From assembly GCA_907163375.1 (NCBI GenBank), contig CAJQUW010006823.1, positions 186,001-250,000 on the forward strand: 64,000 bases of DNA, in the 5' to 3' direction. This document shows, in pieces, positions 21,887-32,664 of the stretch. The notes below the pieces were generated by a model. The model was not told the DNA's origin, made no database searches, and worked only from the letters and a program-made list of their open reading frames with translations. The translations under genes and the position numbers were made by a program. The stretch's first letter is position 1. Each line of letters opens with the position of its first letter. This DNA comes from Prostheceraeus crozeri. Its lineage: Eukaryota; Platyhelminthes; Polycladida; Euryleptidae.

Positions 21887-21889
<3 letters not shown>
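21635..21889 (-). pseudogene. GIY-YIG endonuclease fragment, Penelope-like
   Basis: Minus-strand reading from 21889: PVYIGQTGGMFRTRITIHRQ, then VSKHIASCASEHEVKF, then PIYQLPPQYSKYHREKKEEF and FISMLKPPLNKNER. This is the YIG half of a GIY-YIG nuclease (YIG-x-T-G-x-x-x-x-R, conserved His, Glu in the KEEFFI helix, LKPPLN end), as found fused to the reverse transcriptase in Penelope-like elements. The upstream half is replaced by a (TA)n array. The frame is open, but the fragment is too short to act. Confidence 0.72.
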
Positions 21890-21953
<64 letters not shown>

Positions 21954-21990
21954 TATATACATATAATTATATATGATAATATGTATATAT
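21889..21990. repeat. (TA)n microsatellite, right
   Basis: A second TA array beginning directly at the 5' end of the GIY-YIG reading. The two arrays bracket the fragment at 21500-21888, as if it had entered a TA array or generated one. Confidence 0.95.
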
Positions 21991-23001
21991 AATATGAATA
22001 TATATAGTAATAATAATTATATGATAATCATTCTCTCGTGTTTTCCCGAGAGCAGTCACTTAAGAGAACTGGAATTTATTTAAACTTAGTTTTGTCTTTA
22101 TTGATATCCTTTTATGATTCAATATGTTGCAAAATAGAAATTCATTTCATTAAAAAAAATAAAAAAATTATGAGCCTGTAATATAGTTAGCATCAAATAC
22201 ATGTCTAATAGTAAAAACACAATAGGACGTCATGTGTTCGAAGAATCATGTGGCATCTGTTAGATAGTTCTGACTAGAATCATTGGGTTTAAGTCAAATT
22301 GCTAAAAGAAATAGCTGCAAATTGATGTTAGGCAATTGATGTTCAATGCAAATTTCATATACATGCAGCACTATAATGATTATAATAGTGCCATAGAATT
22401 TGAAACAGATTTGCAAAGGCCATTCTTAATTGTATTTTGCCAGCACATGTGACTGTCATCACACTTAAGCTGTGCATCTCTATGATAGTTCTTATGGAAC
22501 TATCTAAAACAAGATGAAAACCCGAAATTAAGCGTATGAGGAAATGCAAAACAATGGTTGAAAAAAAATTCAATGACTTAATTACGAAGTCAGCGACGAG
22601 CGAAATACTGGGTTTTGGGTTTAAATTGATTTTTTGATGATTCATGTTTCAAAGGAAGAACTTTTTTGATTCTTTTTTTCAAACTACCTGACCACGTCAG
22701 AAAATGTAGACAGATTCGAAGCAATGTCACATTAGGCCTATCTGCAAATTCCTTGGCAAGAAGGTCAACAACTCGGCACTACTCGGCTGGAAGCAGCCAA
22801 GAAGAAAATCTTTCGGACGGATCACTCGACACTGGAATACCAAAATTCCTATATCCTAGAGGAACAACAGCAGGATACGCAAACTTTACAGTTAGATTTC
22901 GAAATTCTGTAGACGCAGGAATTGAGATTCCCTGGCCGAAAATCATTTATCATGAAATTGAATAATCCAATTTTTGCTACCTTTTTCACATTTTCTCTCT
23001 A

Positions 23002-23214
23002 CATGAGGAAGTGACGAATGCATGATGTGGTTCTCCACGTACCCGGACAGACCGTTGAGAGAATTGAAAATTTCTTCGGGTACTCATAATGAGATGTAAT
23101 TTTTTCCTGCACTGGTAGTGGCCAGATTTGCATTGCTTGCATTTCTACATGTTCCATTGACAAAGCCGGAAGGCGAAAATTCTGGAAAAAATTACATCTC
23201 ATCATGAGGAAGTG
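23002..23214. repeat. Foldback with 19-bp arms, flanked by a 12-bp direct repeat
   Basis: GGAAAAAATTACATCTCAT at 23184-23202 is the inverse of 23088-23106/7. The 12-bp word CATGAGGAAGTG occurs in direct orientation at 23002-23013 and 23203-23214, enclosing the foldback. It may be an old inserted hairpin element. Confidence 0.6.
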
Positions 23215-23566
23215 CATTGGCTATTTTATTACATAGCCATGGTTTTCAAAAGGCTTCATTTTACGATATATATATTTAACGTTTGAATTGATTTGATAAG
23301 TAGAATTGAATAATGTTCTCCTGGTCAGATTAATTACACAGTGTGTGCTTTAAATATTTTTCTCTCCAATTTGCTGTGACTAAGACAACATATAAAATGA
23401 GGCAATTATAATTGAAACTTCACAATAAATATCAAATTGATTAAAATTCTAACATTTCGGTGCACAGCCCTACTATCAACATATTTCCAACAGATATGTT
23501 GGACGTTAGACAGGTATTTTGCAAGAGTTCATTCCTCCCTTGTCCTTGGAAATTTTTAGATAAGTA

Positions 23567-24029
23567 AATTAGTAAGTAAGTAAGTAGTGTTTATTAAATA
23601 AGGAGCTATGCAAAATGAAATCCAAAGTATTAACAAAGGCAACATTTTCATAAGTACAGCTGCAACCATCAGGAAATGATCTACTTTTTTAAATCAACAT
23701 CTGTTTGCTCTTGGTCTGTTTACATTCAAACCAATATTCAAAAATGAATGTACAATATCTTCAACTGCCGACTCAGTTGGATTGTCAGCAAAAATTGATT
23801 CAAATGCAGTCATGTCGTCTGCATACTTAACAATTGTTTGATGCTGTAGATGGAGATGTTTTGAGCAATCATGCAGGACTCTGCTTATTAAAGCGTTCAA
23901 ATCAAGGTAAATAGACCAATACCGAGATCCAGATTGCCAGGTTTGCATTATCCCATTTAAAACACTTTTCTGATTTTGCAGTGACAGATTAATACAAGTC
24001 AATAAACTTATGCATGCTCTTCGAGACAT
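23567..24029 (-). pseudogene. LINE 3' fragment with YADD motif
   Basis: Minus-strand reading contains ALISRVLHDCSKHLHLQ, then IVKYADDMTAFESIF (RT motif C, YADD) and SAVEDIVHSFLNIGLNVN, after which the sequence jumps to the 3' end. The fragment ends in TTTATTTAATAAACACTAC followed by a (TTAC)n run at about 23571-23584. The LINE at 59.8-62.8 kb has a matching motif (KYVDDMTVIE) and the same (TTAC)n tail, so both belong to one family. It is internally deleted. Confidence 0.72.
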
Positions 24030-26594
24030 TGAAAGAAGGAAATTGGAAATTGTCTATCTGTGTTAGATATTCCCTTCGGCAATGGAAACTATTTTACTTG
24101 ATTCATCTATAGCTTTTTTATTCTCATTTGATGAATAAGTATTTGTTTTAGATATTTCATTTCTATTTGAGAGATGTGCTGCTTCAAGACTACCAAGCGA
24201 GTTAGGATATTTCTAATAATGTTCCAAAATGATATTTCCACTTTGATTAACGACGCTCACCAATTTTGTATCATTCTTCGTTAGCTTGCCTTTTGTCTTA
24301 ATCAACCAATAAGATAAGAGTTTTCTTATTTCAATTTCGGGCAAATCAACTGTCATCCCTCAGAAGGGTGGCAGTAAATCTGAATGCTATCATAATTAAC
24401 ATCATTTAGATGAATCAACATCATTAAACTCACATTAGATGGCAATGCTTGTGTAACAATCGATGGAATATGTTTAAAGGGCATGTGCCCAATTATTTGA
24501 AAGGAATTAAGTAGCTTCTTATATGAAAATTGTTATAATAGGCTGACATTGAAAGAGAAAATCTGATTTCAAATGAATAGTAATTACATTAGTACAAGTA
24601 GTCATTATTACAAGTAGACAAGGAATTTGACATGAAACAAGCAGCGACAGTGGATGAAATTTGTTGGTTGAAAGTAAATCGTGTCAATTTTTGTAGCACA
24701 TTTTGACTAGCGATCGCAATTCCAAAGCTCCGAATTTTTAATTCCTTAATCTCGAGATCCCAGAATTGGAAATAAATTTTAGTAACCTTTAAATTTTACC
24801 CTTCACCCGAGATTGAAGGTGAATGATTCAATCCATAATAGTTTGTCAACTTGCTTCGTTACTATTTGTTATCAAAAAACCGAAAACAAAAATTACATCT
24901 CTTCACAGAATTAAATATTTTGTCTATCTGCTTCGGTTTGCTAGAAGTGTGATTAATATGAAATCGACGGCACATTGAAGAACCTATTAAGTGGGAAAAA
25001 AGGATTTCCTAATACCTTACAGAGATATGAAAAAGTCGTTCGTCGCTTGCGGATTAATGTGAGTTCCAGCAAAGTGCTTCGATTGCCAAAATTCCTTCAG
25101 ATTCGAAGAATATAGATCATTACGCACAAGTTTTCTCCATAATGTTGACCCTTCCGATCACTACTAAAAAAAAGTAGCAGGCGTACGAAAATTAGTTCAC
25201 TTGATGATTTCACATCCTCTCCTCAGCATTTCTCACTGTGTAGTGCATACATCACAAAGGTCTGTGGCATACACTGAATCGAATGTTAGCCAAGACAGTG
25301 ATGTGCGTTTTGGTGTGTGCGAAGTGATATCACAGCACGCACGCATCTCTCACTGGCTCTGGTGTCCTCTGCTGACAGCTTATTGTTTACCATTTCCAAT
25401 AGCAAGCGATACAAGGAGCAAGTCGTCTAATTCTGTGATGTGCCATTTCGATATTAAGGTTAGGCCCTACATACAATTCTTCCTTTCTAGGAAACCGAAG
25501 CGCGCGCAGATGAATCTAATTCTGTGCATTTGTTCATCTAGACTCTAGACAATCTCCATGCAGCAGGTAATTAATAACTGTCGCTTAAACAAGTCATACA
25601 ACAAAGTTTCTTGTATGAAGGACCAATTCAAGACACATACAAGCAAGCAGCAAGTGCTAAAGCAACGTCTATGAACTAAATCATGGACCAACGCAAATCT
25701 CCTAAGTCTTTGGTGTCTTGGTCCATCCTCTTGACACACTAGATTAATTTTTTTTAGGAATTTCGTAGGTATTTGTAAGAAAGCAAACTAAAAGTAGCAA
25801 CTAAGCTACGTGAAGTGCTTCTCTTCACCCTATGAGTTTGTACTTGTACTTTCTAATGAAAAGAAGATACTATTGTGCATGTTAATTTTTGAAAAATCGT
25901 ACTGAAGTGAATATATGCAGTATATACAGTATATCAGTTTAAAGGGGGATGAAGATTGTGTGGAACATAAGTGAAATTTGCAAAACATTTATGAAGAAAA
26001 TCCCGAGATTGTGATCCCTATTTTTGATGGCAGAAAATTTTAAGTTACAAGAAAATTGCAACTAGATAAGCACGAGAAAATGAAGAAATAGAGCTTTAAT
26101 TGTCTCACAATTAGCGGTGAGCACATTACAGTGAATTGCAAAAATAAGAACACAAGCTCTAATTGCATAATAGTCAAACAACGTTAAATTTTACTTTTTA
26201 CATAGCATTGGAATTTCCAGTGTTCTGCTCAGTAGCTACTGTGTAATAAATGATCATGCTATGATTCATAGGCTTCTAATTCATAAAATATTGCAAATCG
26301 TGCCCTTCCCAGAAAGTTCATCGCAGGCAATCATGATTTTCAGATCTTCAAGAAAGTGCTTTTTAAACTAGGTCATAAATTTGGCCTTCCAGTGGGGCCA
26401 AACGCGACGATAATTTGCGAAAATTCGAAAATATACTACAACTAAAAGTCCCAGGAGCGTAGATCGACACCCTTAGCATTACGTGGACCACAGCAAGAAT
26501 TCGTGGGTCAAAATAAGACTTTGTGTTGCCATGAAATCAATGTGATGGCTCGTGCACTTACATGTTTACATATCATCATTGTTTTAATTTGCAG

Positions 26595-26784
26595 TCATTT
26601 TTCTTCTAACACTGGTGAAATTGATGAAGTTCAACTTGGACACGCACTGATGACTCTTGGAGAGTGCATGACGTCAGAAGATGTGGAAAATATCTTTCGT
26701 GCTATTCGTGATGAAAATGGTGCTTTGTCGTCTGAGAGAATGAAGTCGCACATTTATCAATCTCGCAATCGAAATGATGTGTGA
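26595..26784 (+). CDS. Calmodulin-like protein, exon 2 (residues 92-154)
   Basis: The acceptor TTTTAATTTGCAG ends at 26594. The exon completes the split codon to Asp and runs to TGA 26782-26784. It encodes HFSSNTGEIDEVQ, then LGHALMTLGECMTSEDVENIF, which matches the third EF-hand of calmodulin (F....D.G.I...EL.H.M..LGE.(L/M)T.E.V) very well. The fourth hand is RDENGALSSERMKSHI. Loop 3 keeps Gly6 and Ile8, but position 1 is Phe and position 12 is Gln, so it should not bind Ca2+ in the usual way. The exon border inside the helix before loop 3 and the phase match make this a real gene rather than chance. A hAT-type MITE begins 204 bases after the stop. Confidence 0.75.
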
Positions 26785-26987
26785 ATCCATTGCAACATCT
26801 ATAGAAATCCGACACAAAAATAATAGAGGACAATGTAAACAATGCTGTGCCGTGGACACGTGTTGTCATGGTAACAGTAGTTAAATAATGGCGGCTACCA
26901 GTTGACAATGTTTAGGTGGCCGCACATTGTGTACCGTGTAAAAATTATCTTACAAAGATTCACGATTTTTATTCACGAAAAATAACC

Positions 26988-27870
26988 AGGCTTGTCGTTG
27001 GGATGAATTTCCAGCACAATCACAACCCAATCCAAATGAGAATTTCCATTGGGGTCCCAATAGAAATCCCAATAGCCTGCTTTAGAGCTAAAAACGAACA
27101 CAAGTTGACCCCAAGCTGCATCGGTGCTTTCCGCTTAGGCCAACCATATGTTACTTTTTGAATTGGCGAAGGCCACAGACGTAGGCCAAGGACTATACTG
27201 GCCTTAATAGTAATAGAAACTTTGATTGATTTTGCAAAACTATGCATAACATGCCTAATGTATGGCTAAACTTTTCACCGAGACTGCCTTCACCTAGCAG
27301 CTTATAGGGGCCTACGTGTATAGCTGATATTTATGTACGACCTAGAAACATAATTGGTATTAATTAAGCCTATATCGGATAATACGTTGTTAATAAACAG
27401 CTCGCCACACGGGCTCTTTTTGAAGCCATTGTTCCTGCGTAGTGTGACACTGTTACAGCGTCATACTATTACCCGTTTCAATCAGTGCCTCATACGCACG
27501 CGCAAAGCACGAGGCGAGGCACAAGAAGGCCTCCTAATTAAGTCACTATTTTAGCAACTAGGGCAGTTAAAGCCATAAAGTAGGGTAAAAGCTGACTGTG
27601 TCAATTTGTGTGAATCACACTAAGAGCTCTCAGTGCTCGAATTCGAGAGAGGCAAAGTCAAACTGAAGATACAGCAAGATGAACTGCTCAGTAGAACCCG
27701 AAAACATTTGTAACGTACTGACCAATGTCAGCGATTACACATATATTTTGTTGGGAGAGGGCTTATTGGAATCTATTGGGATTGGGGTGGATTTTTGGTA
27801 GCCCAATCCCAACCCAATCCCAATAGCTATTGGGATTCCAATTGAGATCCCAATCCCAACTACAAGCCTG
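26988..27870. mobile_element. hAT-type MITE with exact 8-bp TSD
   Basis: The left end CAGGCTTGTCGTTGGGAT (26988) is mirrored at the right end (27870 inward, one mismatch in the first 18). The 8-bp direct repeat AAAATAAC is outside each end (26980-26987 and 27871-27878). Internal subterminal sequence is rich in CCCAAT/ATTGGG words, mainly 27016-27085 and 27755-27866, which can fold back. There is no transposase ORF. It lies just 3' of the calmodulin-like gene. Confidence 0.9.
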
Positions 27871-27878
27871 AAAATAAC

Positions 27879-28236
27879 AGCACTTCGCCATGCGACACGA
27901 ATATACAGCTATTGCATATTTCGCTCATTTAATTCTTCTTTGAATCTATTAATTTTGACACAAGCATCGACACAGCTGAAATTGTCATCAACAGGCAGCT
28001 GTTGTTCATTCTAGTTCTACTAACAAAGTGAAAAGCTGGATTTCTATGGAACCATCTCTCTATTGATGAATTCTGACTCCCAGTTCCCTATATGCTTACC
28101 CTTCTTGTTCTTATTTTTCTTCTACACCGTGGTCAGACATGAAAGAGAGTCGGGGTAGGAGCCCCGGAATAATATAATTTTGGCTGGAGTCGGAGTCCTT
28201 TTAAGTGATTTGAATCCAGACTCCTGCCAATGTATA
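27879..28236. other. No gene; GAGTCGGAGT-type words
   Basis: Contains GAGTCGGGGTAGGAGCCCCGG and GGAGTCGGAGTCC-like words near 28148-28200, probably a repeat remnant into which the mariner inserted. Confidence 0.35.
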
Positions 28237-28338
28237 CGCGATACCCCCTTGTACAAAGAACTTTGATAAAGATCTGCCTCAAAACAAGTACTGTATTTAC
28301 GTCACTCAATCTATCTTCTAAGATATAATTCAACTCTT
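28237..28338. repeat. Mariner left TIR (102 bp)
   Basis: Identical, as far as can be read, to the inverse of 29683-29784. Pairing stops at 28339 (T against C). Confidence 0.93.
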
Positions 28339-28454
28339 TATTCAAGAAATAGTGTTCCAGAGCAAGTTTTTATAAGAAAAACAACTTGTATTCTATTCGA
28401 AATATTGATTGGTAGCGTTAACAAATAAATGTAGTCAAACAAAATGTGTACAGT

Positions 28455-29519
28455 CTATGAATTCTCAATATGACGACCTTGGTTAAGTTTCAATTCTTCA
28501 AGACGAACCAGAATATTCTCACAGCTTCTGCGCAATTCTGACGGGGAAATGGAGCTCATTTCTTCACAAATTGCCTCTCTAAGCTCATCCAATGTCGTCG
28601 GACACCTTTGATACACTCTGTGCTTTAGTGCACCCCAAAACCAGAAATCCGCCGGTGACAGATCAGGCGATCGTGGAGGCCATGGACGATCAAAGCATCG
28701 GCTGATAATTCTTGTCCCAAACTGCTGCCGAAGATAATCAGCCACGCACCTCTTTATGTGAGGAGGCGCTCCATCCTGTTGGAAAGTCGTCTTAGAGAGC
28801 ATTCGCCTTTGTTTCAGCAATGGAACAACATGACTCTGGAGCATAGCAAGATAGGAATCACCGTCACTACTGCCATCAAAGAAGAACGGTGGTAAAATCA
28901 TTCTTGACGTAAAGCCTCCCCAAACGGTAATCTTTTCTGGGTGTAGAGATGATGAGACAGTCACATGCGGATTAGAAGCGGCCCAAATAACACAATTTCT
29001 GGTAAACACACAACCATTCAAATAGAAATGAGCTTCATCAGTCCACAAGATCGAATCAAAGAACCTTGGATCAAGCTCACACATCTCTGTGAAGAGGTTT
29101 GCGAATTGTAAACGCTTTTCATAGTCAGTTTCCTTAAGTTCTTGGACCCTTTGGATGTGATATGGTCGAAGATGTAATCTCTCATGGAAAATTTTCTTGA
29201 CAGTCGATTGCGGTACTTGAGTGCTGGCTGCGACTCTTGTAGAGCTACACACCCCTAGCGAGTGTCGCTTCTTCAAATCCGTCAAAGTTTCTTCAACTTT
29301 CTGAACTGTGGCATCGGAAACTCTTGGGCGGCCACATCGGGCCTCATCTTCAACATTGCCGGTAGTTTCGAAACGTTGGATGAGACGTGAAACTGTCGTT
29401 TCACAACAAGGAGGATTCCTGATACCAGTTTCATTTCGAAAAAGTCGTAATGCTTGTTTTGGAGAGCAATTGGATTGATAATAAAATTTCACTAACTTTA
29501 TACGGGTCGGTAAATCCAT
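28455..29519 (-). CDS. Mariner-family DD41D transposase
   Basis: 354 codons from ATG 29519, no stops or shifts. The N-terminus has two helix-turn-helix units (about residues 1-110) joined by a GRPR linker that resembles an AT-hook. The catalytic domain shows WTDEAHF (D161), FQQDGAPPHI (D249) and RSPDLSPADF (D291). There are 41 residues between the second and third Asp, which places it in the DD41D (rosa-type) group rather than the classic DD34D. The enzyme cuts at the TIR ends and inserts at TA. The start is supported by the conserved-looking N-terminal helix (LPTRIKLVKFYYQSNCSPK). Potentially active; splice sites are not needed. Confidence 0.94.
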   Translation of the reverse strand: MDLPTRIKLVKFYYQSNCSPKQALRLFRNETGIRNPPCCETTVSRLIQRFETTGNVEDEARCGRPRVSDATVQKVEETLTDLKKRHSLGVCSSTRVAASTQVPQSTVKKIFHERLHLRPYHIQRVQELKETDYEKRLQFANLFTEMCELDPRFFDSILWTDEAHFYLNGCVFTRNCVIWAASNPHVTVSSSLHPEKITVWGGFTSRMILPPFFFDGSSDGDSYLAMLQSHVVPLLKQRRMLSKTTFQQDGAPPHIKRCVADYLRQQFGTRIISRCFDRPWPPRSPDLSPADFWFWGALKHRVYQRCPTTLDELREAICEEMSSISPSELRRSCENILVRLEELKLNQGRHIENS

Positions 29520-29682
29520 TCTTTTGTTTACACGTGTGTTCGATCGGTTCTTCGCCGCAAGTGATGACTATTCAATCTGACTTTCACTGACTTGATTTCG
29601 CAGTGAATAATTAAATCAGTTCAACACAATTCACAAAAATGACAGTTGGATCAGATGCTAGAACTTTAATTGAATAAGAATG

Positions 29683-29784
29683 AAGAGTTGAATTATATCT
29701 TAGAAGATAGATTGAGTGACGTAAATACAGTACTTGTTTTGAGGCAGATCTTTATCAAAGTTCTTTGTACAAGGGGGTATCGCG
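29683..29784. repeat. Mariner right TIR (102 bp)
   Basis: Inverse of 28237-28338. Lies 163 bases upstream of the transposase start. Confidence 0.93.
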
Positions 29785-30018
29785 AGATACCAGACAATTT
29801 GCCATGATAAGGAGAATATATTCACAGTATTTGGATTTGTATAGGTGAGAATGCCTGGGAACAGGGTGTTTTGAACATCCTGCGTGACTTTATGGCCGGC
29901 TCACAGTGATTTCTTGACGTAATTAATGGGTATACTGTAGGCCTGATGAATGAGCTATAAAAACGAAAAGTATTACTTACTTTGTGATTCTTACATCACT
30001 CATGTTGTGAGTGTAGAG
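29785..30018. other. No gene recognised
   Basis: Spacer between the mariner and a hAT-like remnant. Confidence 0.3.
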
Positions 30019-31452
30019 CAGTGGGGTGCAACAAATTTGAGATAGGGGACCACAAGTAGTGGCTCGCGGGATGTGCGGGCCAACAATTCTAAAAGGAAGA
30101 AGCATGTTTGAATTTCCTTTATTCCGCTGTTTGCATCGTGCAAAAGAATTGCTATGTTACAACCTAGTGGTCACATAATATGTCCTTATAAGACATTGTT
30201 GTACATGCAAATGCATACAGCATCATTGTACGAAACTGATTTGTTTCCTATCAAGGAATTATATTTTACATTCTAAAATCTGTATGGATAATGGAAAATA
30301 AATAGGCCGAACTAATTACAGAAGCTTTTTTGTGTTATTAAATGATAGTTGCATAACCCTGTAGGCAATGCGATAGCATGACATTATTTCATCGAAAAAT
30401 AGCAGTCTGTAAGTTAGCGATTTTGCAAAATCTTTGAAATAATCGAACTGCAAGTACTTTTCAAAGTAAACTGAGACAAACTCTGCAATCACCATTTCTG
30501 GTCAAAATGACTGAAACACTCATGGATGCATGCAGCAAATATTGAACTTCATAAATGGTAGGTCCACGTATAAAAAAGTAAAGCGGTGAAAATTTGGGCA
30601 CCATTATTCCCAACGTTTGCTGCTGTTTAGTGTAAAAGAAGCTCTAAAAATGTGTAAATAAATAGCACAAAAATTATCCGCACTATCTCGGAGCTCGGCA
30701 ACTTGTAAAGTCATGCTACAAAATAATATATAGTTTTGAACACGACTACTTTTTTCACAATTTTTAAAGAAATGCAAATCCGTACATAACTTCAATCTAA
30801 CAATTAGTGATTTTTTACTTTTGTGTGCCATTGTTGTTATTTCATAGTCATTGGGCTATCAAGGCTGACTCAGAAAGACGATACAAAAGTTTCCAATGAA
30901 CCATTTTTCCACAAAATGAATAAAACATGTCTCTGATCAAATGTCAGGTAGACATAGTCAAGTTTGAGCACATTGCCTTGGACACACCTCCATGCAGAAT
31001 ACATACTAGTGCACAATGCTCTCAAAACATAGGGAGTTTATTCCAGTCACACTATCTGTGCATCTGTCACATAGAAGCTGTGGTGGCGCTTGTTCAGCTT
31101 GAATAGCTGCTTGATGATTATTAATTATTAATAATTATTAAATACTGTAAATTTCTGCGAATATTCAGCCATTACTGCTTATCAATGTGTAATTAATTGC
31201 AATTTACCGCCAATGGAGCATTGAATGCATTGAAAAAAAATCTTCAATCAGGGTATCAAGGGTTTCAACAAAACAAAAAAATCATCAATGTGAAATTCAA
31301 ATTTACAATTCAAACTTGAAATATAATTTCGGAAAAAAGACAAAATCATGTTTCAACATAGCTCTCCTCAAATTTTCTAGAGGAGGACGTGGCCACATTG
31401 GAGGAGGCCGCGGGCTGCATGCGGCCCACGGGCCACACTTTGGACAACCCTG
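30019..31452. mobile_element. Probable hAT non-autonomous element
   Basis: The right end reads inward CAGGGTTGTCCAAAGTGTGG, followed by alternating GGCC-rich words (31380-31440), the form of many hAT ends. The left candidate end is CAGTGGGGTGCAACAAATTT (30019), followed by a similar GC-rich stretch with GTGGCTCGCGGG. The flanking octamers GTGTAGAG and TTCTAGTA agree at only 4 of 8 positions, so the pairing of these ends is tentative. No transposase recognised inside. Confidence 0.4.
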
Positions 31453-32664
31453 TTCTAGTACAATTGCATATAGTCTGCTCTCTCTCTGTCTCACCCTCAA
31501 GTCGTGTTCCTGAAGAGTGGAGGAGCATGAAGGAGATCAAATAAACTTTCCTGAAGTTTGACTTGGTAGAACTAGACAATTAGTCAAGTCAGACGTTCGA
31601 TCAGCAAGGTTTCTTTCACTCACTCTCTCAAATTGTTTTTCAAAAATTTCAAAACTTGTTTGTCATTATCAGCCAAATCAAAACAAATCATTGACGAATG
31701 CATTTACAAAAGTTGTCATGATATAATTAATTACTAGCATATTCGTCTAGCATGTACTTCGAAAAGGACGAAGAGTGACAATCAAAATACGTATCGATTT
31801 GCACTTTTTGTGGTGCTATCCTTAATAATTCAGGTCACCTAACGTTGCTCATGCAAAAATAGTTTTCAGAAAACGTTGTACGCGACATTTCTTTCAAATT
31901 ACAGATGCTAAACTATAAACATGTTTGTCTTATTTATGTACACGGACGTTGAATATCCTTTCACACGTAATTGAGGATATTATGTATCATAAATTTTGAT
32001 GCTCTAAATTTTTGACGGACTCCCAGAACCATTCTTGATAACCCAATGGTTAAAAGCAGTGTTGTCCTATGCATTCCTCTACGCTAACTCAGCACACGCC
32101 GGTTTGTCTGTCCATTAAGGAAATAGACATGCTAGCTTAGCGCTGATTACAGGTAAGTAAATCATTTCTAATTTGATTCGAATGCAAATTCTGCTTTATT
32201 GACATCACACAACGAATAACCTATCGGATTGTGTCCATACAAATTTATGGTTTCTCTACAAGAGACGCAACATTGTCCTTCAACGTGTGTCCTTTCCTTA
32301 TTTCATCGCTTCTCTCAAAATTCTCTTACCCTTGTAATCCCGTTCATAAATCAAATGCCATTATTCAAAAGAGATCTGAGCGACAACCAATCAATATGTT
32401 CAATAATCAGATAAACTGAAAATTGAATTATTACAATACACCGATCTATGCTGATGCATGTTGGTAAATCCATTTATATCTACAACATTTTTGTCTACAA
32501 TTTGCGTCAAAATTTACAATCACACCTATTCATACACACTGGACAAGAATATCAAAATGGCGCACACAACAAATGCCAATTTTCTTTTGTGTGGATTAAA
32601 TGTGTCCTATGACGATGTTTTTTCGATCAGATGACGATTCTGTGACTTTTTGAGATATTGAAAC
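31453..32664. other. No gene recognised
   Basis: AT-rich. Overlapping plus-strand frames near 32229-32419 lack family features. Confidence 0.3.

Larger units (their letters stand above)
20950..26594 (+). other. Intron of the calmodulin-like gene, 5.6 kb
   Basis: Bounded by GTAAGA and TTTGCAG. It contains a tRNA-like sequence, two (TA)n arrays, a Penelope-like GIY-YIG fragment with a hammerhead-like motif, a foldback and a LINE 3' end. The remaining stretches (22.0-23.0 kb, 24.03-26.59 kb) hold no recognised gene; frames at 22666-22965 and 25201-25548 are open but lack family features. Confidence 0.65.
28237..29784 (-). mobile_element. DD41D mariner element, 1548 bp, apparently intact
   Basis: The terminal inverted repeats are 102 bp each (28237-28338 and 29683-29784) and appear identical over their whole length. 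They start CGCGATACCCCCTTGTAC. The single transposase gene (28455-29519) is intact. TA lies outside the left end (28235-28236), but AG lies outside the right end, so the usual TA duplication is not clean. Identical TIRs plus an open frame imply recent transposition. Confidence 0.93.
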
